DNA of 64,000 bases from CAZHTF01 sp964535305 (lineage in GTDB: Bacteria; Planctomycetota; Phycisphaerae; UBA1845; Fen-1342): positions 62,001 through 126,000 of the forward strand of contig CAZHTF010000002.1 in NCBI GenBank assembly GCA_964535305.1, written 5' to 3'. Numbering within the stretch: the stretch's first letter is position 1; each line of letters begins with the position of its first letter. The notes beneath the pieces are model-generated. The model searched no databases, had not been told where the DNA came from, and worked only from the letters and a program-made list of their open reading frames with translations. Positions 26,584 through 34,608 of the stretch are shown here, piece after piece. The translations under genes were made by a program, and so were the position numbers.

Positions 26584-29500
26584 ATGCACGCGCGATTTCA
26601 TTGCAGATTTACATTCGCCGCCGGCCTGGCGCTGCTCATCGCGCAGCCGGCCGCGGCCCAGGGGCTGAATCAGAATTTCAACGCGGTGACCGGTGTGGGC
26701 GGCGGCGACTTCTTCAGCGGCGCCGGCTTCGTCGAAGTCACCGACTGGGACAGCGGAATCAGCGGTGAAAACGCGTTCGTCGGTACCGTCGGCAACGCAC
26801 GCATCGGGGCAGCTGCGGCCCGCGGCGTTCCCGGCGGCGGCCTGGGCAGCAGCGGCGCCGGCGAAGTCGAGATCAGCGGCGTGCGCTACGACATCTTCGA
26901 GGAGAATTTCAGCAGCGCCACCGGAACAGGTGCGGCGACTTTCCTGGTCGGAAACGGATTTCCCGACACCTCCGGCTTCACCCCAGGTTGGGACGCTGGC
27001 CTCGTCGGTGAGGCCGCGTTCGCCGGCATGTTCGGCGGCGCAACGCTGGTCGGATCCGTAACCGCACAGGGCCTTACCAGCGGCGGCATCGGCAACAGCG
27101 GCGCAGGCCGCCTCGATGTCGACAACGTCACGCTCGGCGCAACCGGCAATTGGTACGGCGGCGTGCAGTGGCCCGCCAGCGCTTTCCCCGGAGCTACGCC
27201 CCTGCTGAACGCGGGTTTTGACGACGCGGGCGGCTCGCTCAATAACTGGGTCGAATTCAGCGCCGGCTTCAACGTGCTCGCCGACGCGATCACGCCGCGC
27301 TCCGGAACGCATGTCTGCAAGCTTTTCGGGCGATTCAGTGGCGTGGCGAACACCTCCGGCGTGTACCAGCAGTTGCCGGCCCAGCCGGGTCAGACCTGGG
27401 AGATCGATTGCTTCTCGCGGCACAACAGCGGCGACGCGCTGGTCGCCACCGGCAATTCCGTCGCGCAGCGAATTGAGTTTCTCGACGCGAACAACGCGGT
27501 GTTGCTGCAACAGAACGCGACGATTCTGAACTCCGCTTCGCCGCTCGATACCTGGATCGACAACGCCCCGCTGCAGCTCGTGGCGCCGGCCGGCACGACC
27601 GCCGTGCGGGCGGTGATTGAGTTCTCGCAGCCCGGCGTGCAAGGCGGGGCAGGCCTGGTCGACGATGTCACGATGCGGCTCGTCTCCGGACCGTCCCCGG
27701 TCAATCTGGCGAACTTCTCGCTCAGCGCCGCCGTCCGCGGCGTGGCCAATTCCGCTGGCGAGGTTCTGGGCGATGTGCAGTTGCGGATCGAAGACGCCGC
27801 AGGCAATCGCCGACTGTTCCGCGCCCGGGCGACGGGTGCGTATCAGACGATTGGCGGCCCGCTTTCGACGGCGATCGAGGCCGATGCGAACGGTGTTCCG
27901 GCGACCGGCGTGTTTGACGTGAACTCGCCGCGCTACACGCTGGTCGTCGCGTTTGATAACGAGGCTGGCGGGCGCTGGGGCACCGGCGGCACGCTGGAAA
28001 TCGACGATCTGCGGCTCTCGAATTCAAATCCGGCGGGCAGCGACTGGTTCGCCGGCGCGTACTTTGACGGCCTGACGCTGCCGACCACGAACCTAGCGCA
28101 GCTCACACTTAGCGCGGATGTGAAGGGCAGTGTCTCCGGCGGCGCGTACGAATTGCGTCTTGAAGCGCTCAAGACGCTGAACGCCGGTATCAACGAGAAC
28201 TTTGACGCCGCCAGCGGCACCGGTGGCGGGCTGTTCCTTGACGCCGCCGCGATCACAGGCGGAACGACGTTCGGCTTCACCAACAATTGGGATGACGGCA
28301 TCAACGGCGAGGCGGCCTTTGGCGGAATCTTCGGCCAGGTGGACGTGCTGGCGGGCGGCGGCTTCTCGGCGCGCGGGCTGATTGGCGGCGGGCTCAGCGG
28401 CGCCGCCGGCGAAATCCGCGTCGAGGAGATGATCATCGGCCCCGGCGGCGGCTGGTTTGCCGGTTTGGATTGGGGCGGGCAGGGCCTGGCTTCAAGCGAC
28501 CTCAGTCAGGTGATCCTCACCGCAAACGTGCGCGGCACGAGCGCCTCAGGCGGCCCGCTCGGCATGTATGAGCTGCGCATCGAAGACGCGCAGGGCGATC
28601 GGCTCTACTTCCCGATGACCGCCAACGGAAACTGGCAGAGCGTCGGCGGCCCGCTCAGCACTGCAACCGCCGGCCCGCGCCTCGGTGGTGGCGGCGATGG
28701 AACCTTCAACCTCGACTCGCCCGCCTACCACGTCGTGCTCTCGTTCATCAATCCGGAAACGACCTGGATCTTCGGCGGCGCGCTGGCGATCGACAACCTG
28801 TTCCTCACGCCGGTCACATCCACCAGCGAGGTCGGCCGCGTCTCATTCCGCGGCACAGCCAACGGCGCCTATCAGCGCATCGGCGGCCCGCTCTCGCAGG
28901 GAACCACCAACCTCGGCGACTTCACGCAGGACTTCTCCGATGCGACCGGCACCGGCGGCGGCGCGTACGGACCCGCCGGCCTGCCGGATTGGGACGACGG
29001 CGTCACTGGCGAATCCGCCTTCTTTGGCACGTTCGGGAACGCCGTGGTTGGCGGCGGCCCCTCGGCACAGGCGTGCCTCAACTGCGGCAACCCGGGTCCC
29101 GCCGGACAGGTGGTCGTCTCGAACGTGCAGCCCAACAGCGGTGGCTGGTTCGCCGGCCTGTTCTGGGCAAACGTCCGCGCGAACCTCGCCGGCGACCTCA
29201 GCGCCGTCACACTCTCCGCGACCGTCCGCGGTACGGCCAATACCGCCGCCGGTGAGACGCTCGGCGTCTACGGCCTGCGCGTAGAGGACAGCGACCTGAC
29301 CTCGCTCGTGTTCGAGCTGCCCGCCAACGGCAACTGGCAGAACATCGGCGGCCCGCTCTCGACCGCACAGGTGGTCCAGATCGGCGCAGGTGACGGCGTG
29401 TTCAACTTCAACCAGGCGACCTACACCGTAACGCTCGCGATGGTCGGCACCAGCAGCAACTGGGGCCCGGGCGCAACGCTGACGATCGACAACCTGTTCC

Positions 29501-29787
29501 TCACCGGCGTCAACCTCGACGACGCCGACACATACACCGTTACGCTTTCGTTCGAAGACGCGAACACGACCTGGGGCACCGCCGGTCGCCTGACGTTCGA
29601 CAATGTGTTCCTAGGCGTCTCGTGTCCGGGTGATCTGAACGGGGACAACAACGTCAACGAGCAGGATCTTGGGACGCTGTTGGCTTCGTGGCAGACCGGC
29701 CCAGGCGGCGACCTCGACGGCGACGGCGATACGGACGAGGCGGACCTCGGCGTGCTGCTGGCAAACTGGCAGCGCACCTGCCCGTAA
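26584..29787 (+). CDS. Large secreted mosaic repeat protein with dockerin, 1067 aa
   Basis: A signal peptide (LALLIAQPAAAQG) is followed by interleaved repeats. Type A units (NFxxATGTGGGxF ... WDDGINGExAFGGxFG) recur about four times, near residues 15, 105, 540 and 785. Type B units (VRGTxxxxGE..., IEDxxG, GGPLSTA, TTWGxGGxLxIDNLFLT) recur about three to four times. One inserted module near 205-370 closely resembles the CBM-like N-terminus of the GH16 enzyme next door. The end has two clear dockerin loops (GDLNGDNNVNEQDLG and GDLDGDGDTDEADLG) and CP. No catalytic motif is seen. It is probably a binding or scaffold-like surface protein. GAGGAG precedes the ATG. Confidence 0.85.
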   Translation: MHARFHCRFTFAAGLALLIAQPAAAQGLNQNFNAVTGVGGGDFFSGAGFVEVTDWDSGISGENAFVGTVGNARIGAAAARGVPGGGLGSSGAGEVEISGVRYDIFEENFSSATGTGAATFLVGNGFPDTSGFTPGWDAGLVGEAAFAGMFGGATLVGSVTAQGLTSGGIGNSGAGRLDVDNVTLGATGNWYGGVQWPASAFPGATPLLNAGFDDAGGSLNNWVEFSAGFNVLADAITPRSGTHVCKLFGRFSGVANTSGVYQQLPAQPGQTWEIDCFSRHNSGDALVATGNSVAQRIEFLDANNAVLLQQNATILNSASPLDTWIDNAPLQLVAPAGTTAVRAVIEFSQPGVQGGAGLVDDVTMRLVSGPSPVNLANFSLSAAVRGVANSAGEVLGDVQLRIEDAAGNRRLFRARATGAYQTIGGPLSTAIEADANGVPATGVFDVNSPRYTLVVAFDNEAGGRWGTGGTLEIDDLRLSNSNPAGSDWFAGAYFDGLTLPTTNLAQLTLSADVKGSVSGGAYELRLEALKTLNAGINENFDAASGTGGGLFLDAAAITGGTTFGFTNNWDDGINGEAAFGGIFGQVDVLAGGGFSARGLIGGGLSGAAGEIRVEEMIIGPGGGWFAGLDWGGQGLASSDLSQVILTANVRGTSASGGPLGMYELRIEDAQGDRLYFPMTANGNWQSVGGPLSTATAGPRLGGGGDGTFNLDSPAYHVVLSFINPETTWIFGGALAIDNLFLTPVTSTSEVGRVSFRGTANGAYQRIGGPLSQGTTNLGDFTQDFSDATGTGGGAYGPAGLPDWDDGVTGESAFFGTFGNAVVGGGPSAQACLNCGNPGPAGQVVVSNVQPNSGGWFAGLFWANVRANLAGDLSAVTLSATVRGTANTAAGETLGVYGLRVEDSDLTSLVFELPANGNWQNIGGPLSTAQVVQIGAGDGVFNFNQATYTVTLAMVGTSSNWGPGATLTIDNLFLTGVNLDDADTYTVTLSFEDANTTWGTAGRLTFDNVFLGVSCPGDLNGDNNVNEQDLGTLLASWQTGPGGDLDGDGDTDEADLGVLLANWQRTCP

Positions 29788-29830
29788 TCGACGCGAGCGT
29801 CGGCACGCAACCTGCGCGAGGTTCACCAGC

Positions 29831-31378
29831 GTGTGTAGCGAACAGCGGCGGCCTGATGCGACCCGCGTACAGGCCGCCGCCCGCATTTTCCCCACCGGCG
29901 GCCCAGCACGGCGCGGCCCGTCTCGGCGCAGTGCGTCTGCGTGCGCCGCGTCGATCGCTGGGCAACGCGCGATCGATCGCCGCCGCCGCGCGGCCCGCCG
30001 CGCCGGCCAGCCGCCCGGTCCCCTGGTGGTGCTGGCGCTGGCGATCCTCTCGAGCGCTGGCGTGCTCTTCTGGCCAATTCCGGCGCCGCAGGGCGCGCGG
30101 ATGTGGACGTTCGCCCGGCTGCACCACGGGATGTACACCGCAGCCATCAACGACTGGAACGCGCGCGAGTCGCCGCGGATCGAGCTGGCACTGCTGAGCA
30201 TTCAAGCGGTCGAGCAGCGAATGCTGTCGGCGTTCCTGGCGCAGACCAGCGCCGCCGAGCTGATTGAGGCTGAACGGCGGATCGCGGCCCGCACCTTTGC
30301 CGGTCCGCTCGAGAGCGTCGGATTCGTCGACCTGACCGACTGGCTCCGCGAAGACGGTCTGGATCAGTCGATCAACGCGGCCTCTTTCACGCCCTGGTCG
30401 ACGCGCGGGCGGATCTTCGGCCTGCCGCACGACGTGCATCCGGTCATGCTTGGCTATCGGGCCGACTTGCTCGAAGCGGCCGGGATCGACGTGTCGCAGA
30501 TCGAAACCTGGGACGACTTCGTTCGCCTGCTGCGGCCGATGATGGCGCAGCGCGACGCGCGCGGCGGCCCGCGGCATTTTCTGCTGAACCTCTGGGAGAC
30601 GCACGTCGAGGCGATCGAGCTGCTCGTCCTGCAGGCGGGTGGCGCGCTGTTTGACGAGGCCGGCGCGCCGACGCTGGATCGTCCGCTCCATGCGCACGCC
30701 ATCGCCCAAATCGTGGCGTGGTGCAGCGGACCGGAGCGGATCGCCGCCGACGCGCCGTACTTCGCCGCCTCCGGCAACAAATTGCTGCTGGACGGATACG
30801 TGCTGGCCTCGTTCGTGCCCGATTGGATGTGCAACATCTGGCGGCACGAGATTCCGCAGCTCGCCGGCAAGGTCAAGCTGATGCCGCTGCCGGCGTGGCG
30901 CCCCGGCGGCCTGCGGACCAGCGTCTGGGGCGGCACGATGCTGGGTATCTCGCGCACGGCGAAAGACCCGCGCGGCTTGTGGCGCTTCGCCAAGCACCTG
31001 TATCTTTCGCCGGCACTGGCGCGCGCGCTGTATCTGCAGGGCGACATCGTCACCCCGGTGCGCACGTTGTGGGACGACCCGGTTTTCGACCGGCCGGACG
31101 CATTCTTCTGCAATCAGCCGAAAGGCCGCATGTATCTGGAGCTGGCACCGACCGTGCCGCCGCGCAGCAGTTCGCCCTTCGGCGCGATCGCCACGGCGCG
31201 GCTGCAGGATGCGGTGGTGCAACTCGCGGCGTACGCGCGCAGCAGCCGCAAGTACACGGTCGCGGAGCTTGAGCCCGAGGCGCAGCGGCTGCTGGGGCTG
31301 GCCCAGGCGGACGTGTCGCGGCATGTGGCCCGCAACGCATTTTTTGAGCCGCCGGCCCGCGGCGCGGAGGCTCGATGA
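29831..31378 (+). CDS. Sugar ABC transporter substrate-binding protein (family 1)
   Basis: A 515-residue extracytoplasmic solute-binding protein. The first 60 residues are very Arg/Pro-rich and precede one hydrophobic helix (GPLVVLALAILSSAGVLFW) that should act as membrane anchor. The body matches maltose/oligosaccharide-type binders: TPWSTRGRIFGLPHDVHPVMLGYRADLLEAAGID, WDDFVRLLRPM, VWGGTMLGISRTAKDP. The start is uncertain: GTG at 29831 with GAGG upstream was chosen because the open frame further up overlaps the dockerin gene. Its stop overlaps the first permease by 4 bp. It would capture oligosaccharides released by the secreted hydrolases. Confidence 0.83.
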   Translation: MCSEQRRPDATRVQAAARIFPTGGPARRGPSRRSASACAASIAGQRAIDRRRRAARRAGQPPGPLVVLALAILSSAGVLFWPIPAPQGARMWTFARLHHGMYTAAINDWNARESPRIELALLSIQAVEQRMLSAFLAQTSAAELIEAERRIAARTFAGPLESVGFVDLTDWLREDGLDQSINAASFTPWSTRGRIFGLPHDVHPVMLGYRADLLEAAGIDVSQIETWDDFVRLLRPMMAQRDARGGPRHFLLNLWETHVEAIELLVLQAGGALFDEAGAPTLDRPLHAHAIAQIVAWCSGPERIAADAPYFAASGNKLLLDGYVLASFVPDWMCNIWRHEIPQLAGKVKLMPLPAWRPGGLRTSVWGGTMLGISRTAKDPRGLWRFAKHLYLSPALARALYLQGDIVTPVRTLWDDPVFDRPDAFFCNQPKGRMYLELAPTVPPRSSSPFGAIATARLQDAVVQLAAYARSSRKYTVAELEPEAQRLLGLAQADVSRHVARNAFFEPPARGAEAR

Positions 31379-32262
31379 GCGCCGCGCCTTCGGCCAATTC
31401 CAGCCCGCGGGCGGCCTGGGTGCTGCTGGGGCCGTTTCTGTTGATTTTCGCGCTGTTTGGCGCGTATCCGCTGCTGCGCGCGGTGCTGCTTGCGTTTCAG
31501 CAGACCTTCGGCCCGGGCACGGCCCGCTACGTGGGCCTGAGCAATTTCTGGCATCTCTCGCAGGATCCGCTTTTCTGGAAGGCGCTGGCCAACACCTGTG
31601 TGTACACGGCCGGCTCGGTGTTCATTCAGTTGCCGCTGGCGCTGGGCCTAGCGCTGCTGCTGAATCGCGAGGGCGTGCGGGCCCGCGGCCTGCTGCGCGC
31701 TCTGTTCTTCGCGCCGTCGCTGGTGGGCGTCGTTTTCGTGGCGATGATGTTCAGCGTCATCTTCGAGAAACGCACCGGCCTGCTGAATCAACTGCTGCAC
31801 CGCGCGATCGGCTTCGATCTCGAGTTCCCCTGGCTTGATCGCTACGTGATGGCGGCCCTGATCGTGGCTTCGTTGTGGCTGTATGTCGGCTTCAACATGG
31901 TCTATTTCCTCGCCGCATTGCAGAATGTGCCCACGCATCTGCTCGAGGCCGCGCAGATCGACGGCGCCGGCGCCGCGCGGCGCTTCCTGCATGTCACGCT
32001 GCCGAGCATCCGCCCGGTGGCGGCCTTCGTCGTGCTGCTCTCGATCATCGGCAGCTTCCAGCTCTTTGAGTTGCCCTGGGTCATGCTCAACAGCAGCGGC
32101 GGGCCCGACAACCGCGGCCTGACGATCGTGCTGTACCTCTACCAGACCGGCTTCCAGACCGGCGATCTGGGCTACGCATCCGCCATCGCCTGGGTGCTGG
32201 CGCTACTGTTGATGGCCTGCTCGATCGCGATGCGGCGTGTGCTGCGCGGAGACGTCGCGTGA
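31375..32262 (+). CDS. Sugar ABC transporter permease, MalF/UgpA-like
   Basis: A 295-residue inner-membrane protein with six predicted helices and the EAA loop (EAAQIDGAGAARRFLHVTLPSIRP) that docks the ATPase. It pairs with the next gene to form the import channel. It overlaps the binding-protein gene by 4 bp (ATGA) and the second permease by 4 bp (GTGA), so all three are translationally coupled. No ATP-binding subunit is encoded nearby; a shared MsmK/UgpC-type ATPase elsewhere is expected. Confidence 0.9.
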   Translation: MSAAPSANSSPRAAWVLLGPFLLIFALFGAYPLLRAVLLAFQQTFGPGTARYVGLSNFWHLSQDPLFWKALANTCVYTAGSVFIQLPLALGLALLLNREGVRARGLLRALFFAPSLVGVVFVAMMFSVIFEKRTGLLNQLLHRAIGFDLEFPWLDRYVMAALIVASLWLYVGFNMVYFLAALQNVPTHLLEAAQIDGAGAARRFLHVTLPSIRPVAAFVVLLSIIGSFQLFELPWVMLNSSGGPDNRGLTIVLYLYQTGFQTGDLGYASAIAWVLALLLMACSIAMRRVLRGDVA

Positions 32263-33122
32263 CGCAGCGATCGCTCAAATCAGCGCTGGCCGCCGGCGCG
32301 ACGCAGCTCGTGCTGTGGTCGACCGCTCTGCTCGTGTTGCTGCCGTTTCTCTGGTTGGCTTGCGCGGCGCTGAAGCGCAACGAGGACTTTTTTACGTCGC
32401 TCTTTCTGCCCGCGGGTGACGGCTGGCTGGGCGTGGCCTGGTCGCGGCTGACGCTCGAACACTTCCGCATGCTGTTCGCCGAGCTCGGCATCGGCCGGGC
32501 CTTGCTGAACTCGTGCTTCCTGGCATCGACGACGGCAATCCTGGCGTCGTTGGCGGCCGCCATGGGCGGGTTCGCCTTGGCGCGGCTGCGTTTTCCAGGG
32601 CGTCGCGCCGTGGAAGCGCTGGTGCTGGCCGCGATCATCATTCCGCCGCCGCTGCTGCTGGCGCCCGGTTTTCAACTGCTGTTTCACCTGGGGCTGCTGG
32701 ACACGATGGCGGGGCTGATCCTGCCGGCGGCCGCGCCGGCCTTCGGCGTCTACCTGTTTCGCCAGGCGACGCTCAGCGGCGTTCCCGGCGAGCTGCTCGA
32801 AGCGGCCCGCATCGACGGCTGCGGCGAGGTACGCGCGTTCTTTTCCATCGGTCTGCCGCTGGTGATGCCGATGTTCTCTGCATTTGTCATGATCACGTTC
32901 CTCGGAACGTGGAACAATTTCCTTACGCCGCAGGTCGTCATGCAAAGCCCCGGGCAGTTTCCGCTGGCGGTGAGCGTGGCGCAGCTTCGCGGCGTGTATT
33001 ACCAGGAGTACGGCCTGTTGATGGCCGGGACGCTGGTCTCGGTCGTGCCTGTGCTGGCGCTTTTCCTGCTGCTGCAGCGCGATTTCATTCGCGGACTGAC
33101 CAGCGGCGCCGTGAAGGGTTGA
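32259..33122 (+). CDS. Sugar ABC transporter permease, MalG/UgpE-like
   Basis: A 287-residue permease with six predicted helices and the EAA motif EAARIDGCGEVRAFFSIGLPLVMP. The C-terminal TFLGTWNNFLTPQVVM region is typical of MalG-type subunits. GTG start at 32259 overlaps the previous stop. It would form a heterodimeric channel with the MalF-like subunit and take up an oligosaccharide, plausibly laminari- or cello-oligosaccharide given the neighbours. Confidence 0.9.
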   Translation: MTQRSLKSALAAGATQLVLWSTALLVLLPFLWLACAALKRNEDFFTSLFLPAGDGWLGVAWSRLTLEHFRMLFAELGIGRALLNSCFLASTTAILASLAAAMGGFALARLRFPGRRAVEALVLAAIIIPPPLLLAPGFQLLFHLGLLDTMAGLILPAAAPAFGVYLFRQATLSGVPGELLEAARIDGCGEVRAFFSIGLPLVMPMFSAFVMITFLGTWNNFLTPQVVMQSPGQFPLAVSVAQLRGVYYQEYGLLMAGTLVSVVPVLALFLLLQRDFIRGLTSGAVKG

Positions 33123-33144
33123 CCGAGCCGTGATCGGAGGATTC

Positions 33145-34608
33145 GTGAGCACCGACCTGTTTCCGAGTGATTTCCAGTGGGGCGCGGCCTCGAGCGCGTT
33201 CCAGATCGAGGGCGCCGCAAGTCCGCTGCAGCGCGGCGAGTCCATCTGGGACGAATTCTGCCGCCGACCGGGCGCAGTGCGCGGCGGGGCCGACGGGCAG
33301 AGCGCCTGCGAGCATGTCGAGCGCTTCGAGGCCGATGTCCGCCTGATGCGGCAGATCGGCCTGCAGGCGTATCGGCTTTCGCTGAGCTGGCCACGCGTCG
33401 TGCCGAACGGCGAAGGCGCGGACAGCGCCGCCGGCCTGGACTTCTACGATCGTTTGATCGACGCGCTGCTCGCCGCCAACATCACCCCTTGGGTCACGCT
33501 CTATCACTGGGACCTGCCGCTACCGCTCTGGCGCCGCGGCGGGTGGCAGAACCGCGATTGCGCCCGCTGGTTCTCTGAGTACGCTGGCAGCGCCGTGCGG
33601 CGGCTGTCTGACCGCGTCACGCATTGGATCACGCTGAATGAGCCGCAGGTCTTTCTGAGCCTGGGCCTGGGCGAAGGCGTGCACGCGCCGGGTGTGCGCC
33701 TGCCGCTGGGTGAGCAACTGCTTGCGGCGCATCACGCCTTGCTCGCGCACGGGCACGCCGTCCAGGCGATTCGCGCTTCGGCGCGGCGCGGCTGCGCCGT
33801 TGGCTGGGCGCCGGTCGGGCGCGTCGAGTTCCCCGACAGCGACTCGCCGCAGGATGTCGAAGCCGCGCGACAGGCCACGTTCTCGATCGAGAAGGCGGAT
33901 CTGTGGAGCAACACCTGGTTCGCCGACCCGGTCTGCCTCGGACACTACCCGGCCGACGGCCTGCGGCTAATGGCGGATCACCTGCCGCGGATCGACGCCC
34001 AGGACCTGCGCATCATCCACCAGCCGCTGGATTTCTTCGGCGTGAACATCTACTCGGGCACGCGCGTCCGCGCCGGCAGCGATGGGCGGCCCGTGCGCCT
34101 GCCCGCGCCGCCGGGCCACGCGCGGAACACGCTGCGCTGGCCGCAGCAGCCCGAAGCGCTGCGCTGGGGCCCCCGCTTCCTTTGGGAGCGCTATCGCCTG
34201 CCGATCGTGATCGCTGAGAACGGCATGAGCAATCTCGATTGGGTCAACCTGGACGGCGCCGTGCACGACCCGCAGCGGATTGACTACACCCGCCGGCATC
34301 TGCTCGAACTGGCCCGGGCCATCGGCGACGGCGCAGACGTCCGTGCGTATTTCCATTGGTCTATTATGGACAATTTCGAATGGGCCGAAGGCTACGAAGA
34401 GCGCTTCGGCCTGATTCACGTCGATTTCGCGACGCAGAAGCGAACCCTGAAGGACTCCGCGCTATGGTATCGAACCGTGATTCAATCCAACGGCGCTGCG
34501 CTGACCAGCTCGCGCGCGGTGCACAGCATGCTCGCGGCGGAGCCGCCGCTGCCGAAAGCGGCGTACGCCACGCCGGACGGATCGCCCCAGTCTGCCGCGC
34601 TTGTGTAA
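33145..34608 (+). CDS. GH1 beta-glucosidase
   Basis: A 487-residue family 1 glycosidase without signal peptide, so cytoplasmic. It begins LFPSDFQWGAASSAFQIEGA. The acid/base is E166 in TLNEP and the nucleophile E358 in IAENG. YRLSLSWPRVVPNG, VTLYHWDLP and a C-terminal YFHWSIMDNFEWAEGY segment for aglycone binding are all present. The start at 33145 (GTG) has GGAGG 4 nt upstream; a GTG at 33130 would add five residues. It is 22 bp downstream of the permease and would split imported beta-gluco-oligosaccharides to glucose. Its TAA overlaps the next ATG (TAATG). Confidence 0.93.
   Translation: MSTDLFPSDFQWGAASSAFQIEGAASPLQRGESIWDEFCRRPGAVRGGADGQSACEHVERFEADVRLMRQIGLQAYRLSLSWPRVVPNGEGADSAAGLDFYDRLIDALLAANITPWVTLYHWDLPLPLWRRGGWQNRDCARWFSEYAGSAVRRLSDRVTHWITLNEPQVFLSLGLGEGVHAPGVRLPLGEQLLAAHHALLAHGHAVQAIRASARRGCAVGWAPVGRVEFPDSDSPQDVEAARQATFSIEKADLWSNTWFADPVCLGHYPADGLRLMADHLPRIDAQDLRIIHQPLDFFGVNIYSGTRVRAGSDGRPVRLPAPPGHARNTLRWPQQPEALRWGPRFLWERYRLPIVIAENGMSNLDWVNLDGAVHDPQRIDYTRRHLLELARAIGDGADVRAYFHWSIMDNFEWAEGYEERFGLIHVDFATQKRTLKDSALWYRTVIQSNGAALTSSRAVHSMLAAEPPLPKAAYATPDGSPQSAALV

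Noticed and set aside
29669..29830. N-terminal extension of the sugar-binding protein into the dockerin gene
   Set aside because: The upstream codons overlap the dockerin tail in another frame and have a random, Arg-rich composition; a GTG at 29831 with GAGG is better.
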